From: Granulosicoccaceae sp. 1_MG-2023
GTDB taxonomy: Bacteria; Pseudomonadota; Gammaproteobacteria; Granulosicoccales; Granulosicoccaceae
Length of the DNA stretch: 64,000 bases
Reading direction: 5' to 3'
Assembly (NCBI GenBank): GCA_030546905.1
Contig: JAUOPI010000006.1
Location: 1-64,000, forward strand
Under the pieces are notes generated by a model, which had not been told where the DNA came from, ran no database searches, and saw only the letters and a list, made by a program, of their open reading frames with translations. Both the position numbers and the translations under genes were made by a program. Below are positions 9,381-17,948 of this stretch, one piece after another. Position 1 is the stretch's first letter, and each line of letters starts with the position of its first letter.

Positions 9381-10505
9381 TCAGGCGCAGACCGGTCGCG
9401 CGGCTTTCAGCGCCAGTATCAGCGCCGCGAGCAGCGACAGCAAAGCGCAGGCAATGAGTGTCGTGACCTGTGAGGGCAATAAGGTCAGTGCCGAGGTGAC
9501 GAACTGCCCGCCGAACACGGCCATGGCAAACAGGGACAGGTTGCGGCCGCGGTTGCGGTCGTTGCTGATCTCGACGGTGGCGTGATTCAGCAAGGGGATG
9601 GAAAAGCCAAACCCGACCCCGGCACAGATTGCAGCGCTTGCCAGCAGAACGGTGCCGGTTACGGTACTAAACAGCCCGTGAGCGGCGGCAAAGCAAACAA
9701 AGGCAATGCCCAGCGTGCTGCGCTCGGAGGTGCGGCTCACCATTTTCGGCATCAACATGGCAGCGATTACCGCGACCAGCGAGATAAACGACAGCAGGTA
9801 GCCGGTTTCGGCTTCGCCGTAGCCCCGTTGGCTCATCAGCTCCGGCAGGGTCACCACCATACTGAAAAACAGACCCATGGCGGCAAAGGTGCTGAGCATG
9901 ACCGGACGCATGGATGCGGTGGCTTGCGCTGTGTCCGCCTCCGGTGCCGGAATGCGTGTACCTTCGGATGGCACTGACAAGGGGACCAGCAGGGCGCAGA
10001 TCAGTCCCAGCGCATAGAGTGCGAAGGGCGCCTGCCAGTGCAGTTCGCTGAGCAGGCCGCCAATGAACAGGAAAATCACACCGCCCAGTTCAATGGCCAT
10101 CCCCTGTTTGGCGATCATCGCCAGCCGTGCTTTGCCGCTGTACCAGCGGGAAATCTCGGCGGTGCCTGCGGCCATCACGCCGGCAGTAAAACCACCGAGA
10201 ACAATGCGGTCCAGTGTGATCCAAACAAGCCCGTGCAGCAGTGCGCCGCCGACGCCGAGCAGACAATAGCCCAGCAGGCTGGCCAGCAGGACAGGGCGTG
10301 CGCCGAAAGCGTCGATCAGCTTGCCGAACAGGGGCGCGAACATGATGGCACCCAGTGCCGGCAGGGTAATCAGCAGCGGCGCGTAGTCGCCCATGCCGAG
10401 AGCCGGCCCGATGGCATTGAGTCCGGGAGCCAGCGCGGCGCCCACCATAATGGTCAGGGTGGCGGCCAGCAGCAGTGTGAATTCGCCGCGACGGGATAAA
10501 CGCAT
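9381..10505 (-). CDS. MFS transporter
   Basis: A 374-residue major facilitator protein with twelve predicted membrane spans and the loop-2 motif GKLIDAFGARPVLL. ATG 10505 is chosen over a GTG at 10541 because GAGG stands just before it. It is divergent from the LysR-type gene at 10610 across about 100 bp, the classic layout of a LysR regulator controlling a transporter. Substrate unknown; drug or metabolite export is typical. It converges with the ethanolamine operon, 28 bp apart. Confidence 0.85.
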   Translation of the reverse strand: MRLSRRGEFTLLLAATLTIMVGAALAPGLNAIGPALGMGDYAPLLITLPALGAIMFAPLFGKLIDAFGARPVLLASLLGYCLLGVGGALLHGLVWITLDRIVLGGFTAGVMAAGTAEISRWYSGKARLAMIAKQGMAIELGGVIFLFIGGLLSELHWQAPFALYALGLICALLVPLSVPSEGTRIPAPEADTAQATASMRPVMLSTFAAMGLFFSMVVTLPELMSQRGYGEAETGYLLSFISLVAVIAAMLMPKMVSRTSERSTLGIAFVCFAAAHGLFSTVTGTVLLASAAICAGVGFGFSIPLLNHATVEISNDRNRGRNLSLFAMAVFGGQFVTSALTLLPSQVTTLIACALLSLLAALILALKAARPVCA

Positions 10506-10609
10506 GGGAACCTCGATGAAGACAAAACAGCGGAACCGCACTCTACAAATTTCAGTGGCGCAATTTAAATGATATAAATCGGCGTTATTAATCCTGATTT
10601 GGCATAAAT

Positions 10610-11518
10610 ATGAACTTCAAGCACGCCGCGACCTTTGTGGAAGTGGCCCGTAGCGGCAGTTTTTCTGTTGCCGCGACCCGGCTGCATACGGTCCAGAGCG
10701 CCATCAGCCGGCATATCCATGCACTGGAAGAAGACCTGGGCGTAACCTTATTGGAGCGCAGTACCCGTCGCGTCAGCCTGACCGCCGCGGGTGAGGTCTA
10801 TCTGGCGCATGTGCAGGCGATTCTGGCGCACTGCGAACAGGCCCGGCATCACGCTCAGTTGGTGGCGAACGGCAAACAGGGTGTGCTGCGTATCGGTTAT
10901 ATGAGTTCAGCCTGTGCGCATTTTCTGCCCCGGCTGCTGCGCCGTTTCGCTGAGCAGGAGCCCGGTGTCGAGGTGCAGATAGACGAGATGACCGCCGCCC
11001 AACAACTCGATGCCTTCAGCGAAGGCTCGCTGGATATCGGTTTCTCCCGTCCGGTCGAAGCCGGTTATGAGGGGCTGATCCAGCGCCGGCATCTGCTCGA
11101 TGACCCGATCTGTCTGGTGGTGTCGGACAGGCATCCGCTGGCCGGCAGCCGCGCCGTAGCGCTGGCGCAGCTGGCACCTTATCCGCTGACGCTGTTTGCC
11201 CGGGCTCACGCGTCCGGCATGTTCGATCTGTTAATCAGTGCTTTTCATCAGCAGGGCATGCAGCCGCAGGTGCAGAGCGAACCGACGACCATGCAGGCGC
11301 TGCTGACACAGGTGGCCAGCAGTCAGAACGTGGCGCTGGTGCCCGGCTGTGTGCGTAATCTGCAGACCTTGGGCTGTTGTTTTGTGCCACTGGCGCAGCC
11401 CTTGTCGGTCTCGCTGGAAATGCACTGGCAGGCCGAACCCGCGGCCACAGCGCGGCGCTGGCTCGCGTGGTGTAACAGTCAGACGGATCTGATTCAGAAC
11501 GCAGGGCAGGGGGCGTGA
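10610..11518 (+). CDS. LysR-family transcriptional regulator
   Basis: A 302-residue LysR-type regulator: winged helix-turn-helix at residues 1-60 (FVEVARSGSFSVAATRLHTVQSA begins the motif region) and a periplasmic-binding-like effector domain from about residue 90. The AT-rich intergenic stretch towards the divergent MFS gene probably holds both promoters and the operator. It likely controls that exporter and possibly the second MFS gene downstream (11644). The effector is not predictable. Confidence 0.9.
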   Translation: MNFKHAATFVEVARSGSFSVAATRLHTVQSAISRHIHALEEDLGVTLLERSTRRVSLTAAGEVYLAHVQAILAHCEQARHHAQLVANGKQGVLRIGYMSSACAHFLPRLLRRFAEQEPGVEVQIDEMTAAQQLDAFSEGSLDIGFSRPVEAGYEGLIQRRHLLDDPICLVVSDRHPLAGSRAVALAQLAPYPLTLFARAHASGMFDLLISAFHQQGMQPQVQSEPTTMQALLTQVASSQNVALVPGCVRNLQTLGCCFVPLAQPLSVSLEMHWQAEPAATARRWLAWCNSQTDLIQNAGQGA

Positions 11519-11643
11519 CGGCGGCCGGCAACCCCGGTCGGTTTATGTCAAAACGCGATAAACCGTCCTCAATTAAATCATTTATCAAATAAATGCGCCT
11601 TGCCTAGACTGCATGGCTCTGCTTTTTCAGGAAGAATGCCTGC

Positions 11644-12819
11644 GTGGACACCCAAGAGAACCCCGGCCTGAGTCGACGGCTGATCTTTCTGATGGCCTGT
11701 GCGGTGGCCGCCAGTGCCGCCAATCTTTACTACAACCAGCCCTTGCTGCCGGTCATCGGCCGTGATCTGGGGCTGAGCCATGACAGTATCGGTTGGATTC
11801 CCGGTCTGAATCAGGTCGGCTATGCGCTCTCTATATTGCTGATCTCGCCGCTCGGGGACGTGGTGGCGCGGCGCCGCTTAATCGATTTCTTGTCGGTGTT
11901 TCTGGTGCTGGGCTCCTTGCTGGCAGTGGTTTCCCAGGGCGTGCTGATGCTGGGGCTGGCCAGTCTGGTGATCGGAATCAGCGCCAATATCACCCAGCAG
12001 CTGCTGCCGTTTGCCGCGACGCTGGTCAGCGCTGAGCAGAAGCCCAAAGTGATCGCCACCCTGATGACCGGGCTGACACTGGGGATTCTGCTGTCACGGA
12101 CCCTCAGTGGCTTTGTCGGTGAGCATTTCGGGTGGCGCGGCGTGTTTGTCATGTCGGCGCTGCTGGCACTGTTGTTCGGGCTGGCGCTGCACCGCGCGCT
12201 GCCCTGGCGCGAGCCGCCCCTGCGCATGCGCTACGGCGCCTTGCTGGCCAGTATGTGGAGCCTGTTCCGTCGTCATGCGGTGCTGCGTCAGTCGGCGTTT
12301 ACCGGCCTGTTCTGGTTTGCGGCATTTAACGCGCTCTGGGCCACGCTGGCGCTGCATGTCAGTGAGGCACCACTGAACTACAACACCCAGCAGGCGGGGA
12401 TGTTCGGCGTTGTGGCTGCGGCCGGGGTGGTCGGCGCGAAGTTGTCGGGGATCTGGGTCGGGCGCTTCGGTGCGCGGCACACCATAACGGCCTCCGTTCT
12501 GCTGATTCTGGCCGGTTTCGGCCTGTCGGGTTTTTACGGCGACCGGCTGTGGGCCTTGGTGGTCGGGATACTGCTGATCGACTTCGGTGTTTTCAGTGCC
12601 CAGGTGGCCAATCAGGTGCGGGTGTTCTCCATTGATCCTGAGGCGCAGAGCCGGGTCAACGGCGTGTATATGCTGGGTTATTATCTGGGCGCATCACTGG
12701 GTTCTTTGTCCGGCGTGCAGGCGTTTGCGTTGGCCGGTTGGCCGGCTGTGTGCACGCTCGCCGCGTTTTTTCTGCTCGCCAGCCTTGTCGCGAATAATCC
12801 CACTCTGTGGCGGCGCTGA
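11644..12819 (+). CDS. MFS transporter
   Basis: A 391-residue major facilitator protein beginning at GTG 11644, with AGGAAG about ten bases upstream. The N-terminal span NLYYNQPLLPVIGRDLGLS and the motif SPLGDVVARRRLI are typical of a sugar or drug exporter subgroup in which the first span contains NLYYNQP. Twelve hydrophobic segments. It follows the LysR gene after 125 bp and may be co-regulated with it. Substrate unknown. Confidence 0.87.
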   Translation: MDTQENPGLSRRLIFLMACAVAASAANLYYNQPLLPVIGRDLGLSHDSIGWIPGLNQVGYALSILLISPLGDVVARRRLIDFLSVFLVLGSLLAVVSQGVLMLGLASLVIGISANITQQLLPFAATLVSAEQKPKVIATLMTGLTLGILLSRTLSGFVGEHFGWRGVFVMSALLALLFGLALHRALPWREPPLRMRYGALLASMWSLFRRHAVLRQSAFTGLFWFAAFNALWATLALHVSEAPLNYNTQQAGMFGVVAAAGVVGAKLSGIWVGRFGARHTITASVLLILAGFGLSGFYGDRLWALVVGILLIDFGVFSAQVANQVRVFSIDPEAQSRVNGVYMLGYYLGASLGSLSGVQAFALAGWPAVCTLAAFFLLASLVANNPTLWRR

Positions 12820-13077
12820 CGCCCGCTTAAGGAGGATTGATTGCCCGATACCGGGGCGTTGTTGATCCGCGTTGCGCCGGAACAGGGCGATCCGGTCGGG
12901 GCGGGGGCTGTCGGCGGCTAAGGCCGGGGCCGCTTATGCAGCCCGGCAGGCCTTCTGCCGCGCCCGCGGACCGGTTTTGTGCGGGTGCGCGGCGCTACTG
13001 TTTTTCACTGGTACAGGCATTGCTCGCTGTGCAGGGGCCCCTGGCCTTATGATCCGTCTAACACCGTGGAGATCCGG
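12820..13077. other. GC-rich gap, possible decayed reading frame
   Basis: A strong AAGGAGG ribosome site at about 12829-12835 precedes an open stretch from a TTG at 12841 that runs 26 codons (LPDTGALLIRVAPEQGD...) and stops at 12919. Beyond the stop the same frame stays open into the NCS1 permease gene and contains HWYRHCSLCRG, which looks a little like a zinc-ribbon segment. This could be the remnant of a lost gene or simply a leader. No terminator or riboswitch is evident. Confidence 0.3.
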
Positions 13078-14328
13078 ATGAAAACCTCAGACTATCCCTT
13101 GAGCGAAGTGCCCGGCAGCGAGCGGAAGGGGCTGCTGTCCACTGCTGTCGTATTGCTTGGTTTTACCTTTTTCAGCGCGACCATGTGGGCCGGTGGTTCG
13201 CTGGGCAAGGCGTTTTCATTCAGCGAGTTGATGCTGGCCATTCTGATCGGCAATCTGTTGCTGGGCATCTACGCCGCGGCGCTGGCCTATATCGCCTGTA
13301 AAAGCGGTCTGAATTCAGTGTTGCTGGGGCGCTTCTGCTTCGGTGAGCTGGGCAGCAAGCTGTCGGATTTTATCCTCGGTTTCACGCAGATCGGCTGGTA
13401 TGCCTGGGGCACGGCGACCATCGCCATTGTGTTGGTCAAAACCACCGGGCTGCCCGAAAGCCTGCAAACGCCGCTGATGATCGTGTTCGGTCTGGCTTTC
13501 TGTATCACGGCCATGATCGGCTATCGCGGTCTGGAGTGGTTGTCGCGTTTTGCCGTGCCGGCCATGCTGGTGTTTATCCTGATCAGTCTTTACAGCGGCA
13601 TGGTCGATGTCGGCGGCTTCAGCGGTCTGACAGGGCAGACGCCGACTGAAAGCATGAGTTTCGCCGCCGCGATTACGCTGATTATCGGGACCTTTGTCAG
13701 CGGCGGCACCCAGGCCACCAACTGGAGCCGCTTTGCCCGCACGCCCGCAATCGCGGTGATTGCCACGCTGGCTGCATTCTTTGTCGGCAACGGACTGATG
13801 GTGCTGACCGGCGCGCTCGGCGCACTGATCTATCAGCAGGCCGATATCGTCGATATCATGCTGGCTCAGGGGTTTGTGGTGCTGGCGGTGCTGATGTTGT
13901 TTCTGAATATCTGGACCACGCAGGACAACACCATCTATAACTTTGCCGTGGCCGGCTGCAATCTTTTGCGCACTGACCGGCGGCGTCTGGTCACGGTCAG
14001 CGGCGCGTTGATCGGGACCTGGCTGGCGGTCAACGGCATGTACGACATGCTGATTCCGTTTCTGATCCTGCTTGGTACGTTTATCCCGCCTATCGGTGGG
14101 GTGATCATGGCTGACTTCTGGTTTAAGCACAAAGGCGCTTATCCGACGCTTGCCGACAGCAACTTGCCCGGCTTTAACTGGCAGGGGCTGGGCGCTTATG
14201 CGCTGGGCTCGGCGGCGGCGTATTTCTCGCCCTGGCTGCCGCCGGTGGTCGGGGTGATCTGTGCGGCGCTGAGCTACGCGGTTTTGCTGCGCTTGCCGCT
14301 GAGTGCCGCCGCAGCAGACGCTGCCTGA
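13078..14328 (+). CDS. NCS1-family permease (cytosine/purine type)
   Basis: A 416-residue nucleobase-cation symporter-1 family protein with about twelve membrane spans. FSATMWAGGSLGKAFSFSE, GTFVSGGTQATNWSRFAR and NIWTTQDNTIYNFAVAG are characteristic of the CodB branch. ATG 13078 is chosen because GTGGAGA precedes it; the longer open frame from 12979 adds implausible Cys/Arg-rich residues. No cytosine deaminase is next to it, so the precise substrate (cytosine, other purine or pyrimidine, or a thiamine precursor) is open. Confidence 0.85.
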   Translation: MKTSDYPLSEVPGSERKGLLSTAVVLLGFTFFSATMWAGGSLGKAFSFSELMLAILIGNLLLGIYAAALAYIACKSGLNSVLLGRFCFGELGSKLSDFILGFTQIGWYAWGTATIAIVLVKTTGLPESLQTPLMIVFGLAFCITAMIGYRGLEWLSRFAVPAMLVFILISLYSGMVDVGGFSGLTGQTPTESMSFAAAITLIIGTFVSGGTQATNWSRFARTPAIAVIATLAAFFVGNGLMVLTGALGALIYQQADIVDIMLAQGFVVLAVLMLFLNIWTTQDNTIYNFAVAGCNLLRTDRRRLVTVSGALIGTWLAVNGMYDMLIPFLILLGTFIPPIGGVIMADFWFKHKGAYPTLADSNLPGFNWQGLGAYALGSAAAYFSPWLPPVVGVICAALSYAVLLRLPLSAAAADAA

Positions 14329-14353
14329 GTCTCCAAACCGTCGCCCGGCGCTC

Positions 14354-14980
14354 TTATTGGGCCCGTGAAACGAACAGCTTAATACCGAAGGCCAGCATGA
14401 CCGCGCCGGCGCTGCGGTCAATCCAATGACCGGCTTGCTGAAAGCGGCGCTTGACTGCGGGTTTGGACAGCAGCATTGCCACCGCGCTGAACCAGACAAA
14501 CTGCAGCAGCATCATCCACACACCGTACAGCGCGATCTGATAAAACGGCATGTCCGGCGACAACACCAGTGTAAACACCGAAACAAAGTACAAGGGTGCT
14601 TTGGGGTTCAGGGCGTTGCACAAAAAGCCCATCGCAATCAGACGGGTTCCGGACACCCGCGCCGTGGTCGCCGTCTCCTGCTGACGCCCGCCGGGGCGGC
14701 TGCGAAGGCCCTGAATGCCCAGATAAATCAGATAGGCACCTGCCGCAATCTTGAGCACTGCCAGCGCTGACGAGGAGTCGCTGACAAGCGCCGCCATCCC
14801 CAAAGAAGAGTAAACAATATGCACCGACAGCCCCAGCGCAATGCCCAGGCTGCACAGCACACCGGCGTAGCGCCCGCGGGTCAGCGATTGCTGGGTGACC
14901 ATGACAAAATCCGGCCCGGGTGTCGCCGCAGCCAGAAGATGCACGAGCGTGATTGCAAGAAAGCCTTCGAACAAACCCAT
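14354..14980 (-). CDS. LysE-family amino-acid exporter
   Basis: A 208-residue membrane protein of the LysE/RhtB exporter family, with about six hydrophobic segments. The N-terminal HLLAAATPGPDFVMVTQQSL is the family signature, and NALNPKAPLYFVSVF matches the conserved mid-protein NPK motif. The start is ATG 14980; the open frame extends upstream to 15139 but only with low-complexity non-homologous sequence. Amino acids or homoserine-lactone-like compounds are usual substrates. It converges with the NCS1 gene. Confidence 0.88.
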   Translation of the reverse strand: MGLFEGFLAITLVHLLAAATPGPDFVMVTQQSLTRGRYAGVLCSLGIALGLSVHIVYSSLGMAALVSDSSSALAVLKIAAGAYLIYLGIQGLRSRPGGRQQETATTARVSGTRLIAMGFLCNALNPKAPLYFVSVFTLVLSPDMPFYQIALYGVWMMLLQFVWFSAVAMLLSKPAVKRRFQQAGHWIDRSAGAVMLAFGIKLFVSRAQ

Positions 14981-15139
14981 TTTTATAAACACCGGAAAAC
15001 TACACGCTGAAAATACTAGCACCGTGTCGGAAGCGGGACTACAGGGTGGCCGGTGGTGTTGTCTGGTGGGAGGCGGGGCAGTTGAGTAGGGCGGTAGGGT
15101 ATGGATGCGGCCGGCGCGAAGCCGGCCGCACGCAGGCAT

Positions 15140-15889
15140 TTACCGGGCGGTGTAGGCGCCGTCCACGGTGTACTGGCTGCCGGTGACGAAGGAAGCGTCA
15201 TCGGACAGCAGGAAGGTGACGACCTTGGCCACTTCTTCTGCCTGGCCCAGTCGACCGATGGGGTGCAGGGCTTTCAGGGCATTGTAGGTTTCGCGGTCAA
15301 GCTCGTTCAGCAAAGGCGTATCGATATAGCCCGGATGCACCGAGTTGATACGGATGCCTTTGTCGGAGTATTCCAGAGCCGCGGTTTTGGTCAGGCCGGA
15401 TACCCCGTGTTTGGCGGCGACGTAGCCTGCCAGATCGGGTGTGCCGACCAGGCCCAGAATCGACGCTGTGTTGACGATGGCGCCGCCACCGTTTTTCAAC
15501 ATCGCCGGGATTTCATAGCGCAAGCCATAGAACACACCGCTGAGGTTGATATTGATGACCCGCTGCCAGTCTTCGATCGACAGCTCGCCGGTCGGTACGG
15601 TGGCACCGAGGATACCGGCGTTGTTGAACGCCAGATCAAGCGCACCGAACTCTGTGCAGGCGAAATCAACCGCAGCTTCCATTTGTTTGGGATCGGATGT
15701 GTCTGCTGCGAAGGCAGCGGCTTTCCCATCGCTGTTTTTGATCTTCTGCACGACCTTATCAGCGGCATCTTTGTTGATATCCGAGACCACTACCGCAGCG
15801 CCCTGTTCAGCCAGTCGCAATGCGACCGCTTCGCCTATGCCAGAACCTGCGCCTGTGACCAGTGCTGTTTTTCCGGAAAAATTGCTCAT
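15140..15889 (-). CDS. SDR-family oxidoreductase
   Basis: A 249-residue classical short-chain dehydrogenase. It has the Rossmann motif TGAGSGIG (residues 12-19), NNAG, the catalytic S, Y and K (NTASILG, YVAAKHG) and a C-terminal family ending VTGSQYTVDGAYTAR. D38 after the second strand (VVSDINKD) predicts NAD preference. AAGGAG precedes the ATG. The mRNA leader looks structured (separate entry). Substrate unknown; such enzymes often oxidise cyclic or secondary alcohols. Confidence 0.9.
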   Translation of the reverse strand: MSNFSGKTALVTGAGSGIGEAVALRLAEQGAAVVVSDINKDAADKVVQKIKNSDGKAAAFAADTSDPKQMEAAVDFACTEFGALDLAFNNAGILGATVPTGELSIEDWQRVININLSGVFYGLRYEIPAMLKNGGGAIVNTASILGLVGTPDLAGYVAAKHGVSGLTKTAALEYSDKGIRINSVHPGYIDTPLLNELDRETYNALKALHPIGRLGQAEEVAKVVTFLLSDDASFVTGSQYTVDGAYTAR

Positions 15890-16015
15890 GAACAGTCTCC
15901 TTATTCAAGGTTAATGGCGACATTCCAACACCCGTGGTCTGATCTTGCGGTCAGGCCTGAGAGATACCTGCCGGGGTGAATATCGGTGTGTAAGTATATT
16001 AGCATATTCTTATAT
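15890..16015 (-). promoter_or_regulatory. structured 5-prime leader of the SDR gene
   Basis: On the minus strand an AT-rich promoter-like stretch (GCTAATAT near 16000) is followed by about 110 nt of leader. Complementary blocks ATTCACCC and GGGTG...GGAAT could close an outer stem, and CTGA/TCAG an inner one. The segment ATCTCTCAGG recalls the 3-prime half of glycine riboswitch aptamers, but the matching 5-prime half (GGGAGAG) is absent. Regulatory role is inference only. Confidence 0.25.
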
Positions 16016-16161
16016 CGCTTGCATAAGCTGATAGTCGGGCAAAGCGTATCTGTCCCTGTGAATCGGCGGAGCGGTTACAAAAAGCGCGAAGCCTGTTAAG
16101 TCGAGCCGGTTAAACGGGGCTTTGTCTGAGGCCCGGCGTCGTTTTTCTTCTTCGCGGTTTT

Positions 16162-17160
16162 TCAGGGGAAATGCAGCAGTGCATCCCCGGCCCATGTCAG
16201 TGTGATGTCCTGGCCGGGGTGAAACTGCTGTGTGGCATACAGCTTTACCGTATGGCCCTGAATGTCGGCTGTCACCTCGTAGCGGTCATCGATAAACAGG
16301 CTGCTCAGTACCCGCGCACGGATGCTGTTGCCGCTGGTGTCGCTGCGGGCCGGGAGCAGGGCGCTGCGCGGTATCATCACGTGTGTGGCGTCTTTGCTGC
16401 AGCCGGGCAGAAGGCTGGCGGGCAGGATATTGCCGGCATCGAGAAAACGTGCTGCCCATTCGTCCACCGGTGCCCGGAACAGTGTCTCCGGCGTGCCCAG
16501 CTGGTGGCAGACGCCGTCTTTCATCAGCGCGATCCGGTCGGATAACAGCTGTGCTTCGCGCCGGTCATGGGTAACATTAATGCAAGTCTGGCCGAAGTGC
16601 CGGGCCAGGTTGCGGATTTCCTGCCCGAGCTCTTCGCGCAGATTGGCGTCCAGATTGGACAGGGGTTCGTCAAACAGGATCAGGGTCGGACGGGCGGCCA
16701 GAGCACGGGCAATGGAGACGCGTTGCTTCTGGCCGCCTGAGAGTTGTTCCGGGCGCTTGTCGGCGTGGGCGCTGAGCTGCACGGCCTTGAGCACCTCGGC
16801 CACTCTGGCGCGGATCTCGCCGGCGGGCATTTTTGCCATTTTCAGGGGGAAGGCGATATTGCCGCGCACGCTGAGATGGGGCCAGAGTCCGTAATCCTGA
16901 AACACAAAACCCAGCCGCCGCTGCTGTGGCGGCAATACGATGCCTTGTGCGCAGTCCACAAATACCCGCTCAGCGGCGCTGATACGGCCGCTGTCGGGCT
17001 GTTCGAGTCCGGCGATAATACGCAGCAGTGTGGTTTTGCCGCAGCCGGAAGGGCCAAGCAGCGTGAGAATGCTGCCCGCTTCCACATCCAGGCTGATATC
17101 GCGCAATACCGCGGTGTTGCCGAATTGTTTGGCGATATTGCGCAGAGAGAGTTGGCTCAT
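16162..17160 (-). CDS. ABC transporter ATPase, ferric-iron (FbpC) type
   Basis: A 332-residue ATPase with Walker A GPSGCGKTTL, Q-loop FVFQDYGLWPHL, signature LSGGQKQRVSIARAL, Walker B LILFDEPLSNLDA and switch His (VTHDRREA), followed by a TOBE-like C-terminal domain (about 240-332). The FQDYGLWPHL Q-loop is typical of the Fe(III)/2-aminoethylphosphonate group. It overlaps the permease frame by 4 bp, so it belonged to one operon: binding protein (24003), permease, ATPase. The inserted element now separates it from its promoter by over 4 kb, so expression may be reduced. Confidence 0.9.
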   Translation of the reverse strand: MSQLSLRNIAKQFGNTAVLRDISLDVEAGSILTLLGPSGCGKTTLLRIIAGLEQPDSGRISAAERVFVDCAQGIVLPPQQRRLGFVFQDYGLWPHLSVRGNIAFPLKMAKMPAGEIRARVAEVLKAVQLSAHADKRPEQLSGGQKQRVSIARALAARPTLILFDEPLSNLDANLREELGQEIRNLARHFGQTCINVTHDRREAQLLSDRIALMKDGVCHQLGTPETLFRAPVDEWAARFLDAGNILPASLLPGCSKDATHVMIPRSALLPARSDTSGNSIRARVLSSLFIDDRYEVTADIQGHTVKLYATQQFHPGQDITLTWAGDALLHFP

Positions 17161-17804
17161 CGCTCATGGCCTCCCGCCAGACGCTGACCCAGCACAATAA
17201 TGGTGCCGGAAACCACAATGGTGAGCAGACTCATGGCCATGCCGGCGTTCACTGAACCCTGATCAAACTGATGAAAGACATAGGTCGCCACCGTTTCCAC
17301 ACCGGGCGGTGCCAGCATCAGGGAACTGACCAGCTCGCGGCTGGCGATGGCAAACACAATAAAGCCGGCTGCCAGTGCCACCGGCCCCAGCAGTGGCGCG
17401 AGAATGCGCAGTATGACGCGCAACTCCCCGGCGCCGCTGATATAGGCCGCATCATCCAGCGAGCGGGGTAACTGGCGGAGCGCCGTTGTCAGCATGCGGA
17501 TCGGGTAAGGCAGCGTCAGACAGATATAGGCTACCAGCAGTATGGCCGGCGAATTGTAGGGGCTGACCGGCCAGAAGGCCTGGTTCCAGGTCAGGATCAG
17601 GCCTACCGCCACGGCCATGCCGGGGATGGCGTTGGGCAGAATGGACAGGAAGTCCAGCACGGCGCTGCCGCGGCTGCGCAGGCGAACCAGGGTGAAGGCT
17701 ACCAGCACGGCGATTGCCACGCTGCCGAGAGCGGCCAGCAGGGCCAGTGTCAGGCTTGTGCTGATGGCCTCGCGTGCAGCACTGTCCGGCGCAAACAGCG
17801 CGCT
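17157..17804 (-). pseudogene. ABC permease, C-terminal part (split by element)
   Basis: The downstream part of a two-domain, FbpB-type permease. In-frame coding runs from the integration core through AAREAISTSLTLALLAALGS and on for 187 residues, including the second EAA-like loop (LDDAAYISGAGELRVILRILAPLL). A GTG at 17720 is the only plausible restart and would omit the first membrane span of this half. Joined to the 21942-23039 part across one copy of the 23-bp repeat it gives one continuous 568-residue protein, the usual size of fused iron permeases. So the break is caused by integration and not by decay. Confidence 0.9.
17782..17804. repeat. attachment core, left copy (attL)
   Basis: A 23-bp sequence beginning CTGTCCGGCGCAAACAG and ending CGCGCT, identical to 21958-21980. 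On the coding (minus) strand it encodes S-A-L-F-A-P-D-S of the permease. The bases next to it differ between the two copies on both sides, fixing the length at 23 bp. Confidence 0.92.
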
Positions 17805-17865
17805 ACCGTCCGCCAGCCACCAGCGAAACCAATCAATCCGTTATATATCAACCGCTTAGTGTTTT

Positions 17866-17879
17866 CAGATATCCGCAGC
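17866..17879 (+). repeat. left arm-like repeat 1
   Basis: The 14-bp sequence CAGATATCCGCAGC matches CAGATATCAGCAGC at 21848-21861 in 13 positions, same orientation. Being found once near each end of the element, between core and first gene, suits an integrase arm-type binding site. A role for an excisionase is equally possible. Confidence 0.5.
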
Positions 17880-17903
17880 CGTCCACTTGAGGCCGCGCAA
17901 AGA

Positions 17904-17930
17904 GGCGGATAACATGGGGGATAAGCAAGG
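17904..17930 (+). repeat. left arm-like repeat 2
   Basis: A 27-bp stretch with two GGATAA boxes (GGCGGATAAC and GGGATAAGCAAGG) that matches 21881-21907 at 20 of 27 positions, same orientation. It lies just before the integrase start, so binding here could also control integrase expression. Confidence 0.5.
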
Positions 17931-17948
17931 CAACATCACGGAACAAGC

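Noticed and set aside
14981-15139. Extended N-terminus of the LysE exporter
   Set aside because: Pro/Arg-rich sequence with no resemblance to the family; MGLFEGFLAITLVHLL is the normal start.
15890-16015. Thiamine pyrophosphate riboswitch on the plus strand
   Set aside because: A CTGAGA segment is present but the blocks are in the wrong order and no plus-strand gene follows.
17157-17720. A separate short permease gene
   Set aside because: It lacks the first membrane span and continues in frame up to the 23-bp repeat; the matching N-terminal part lies on the other side of the element. It is a split gene.
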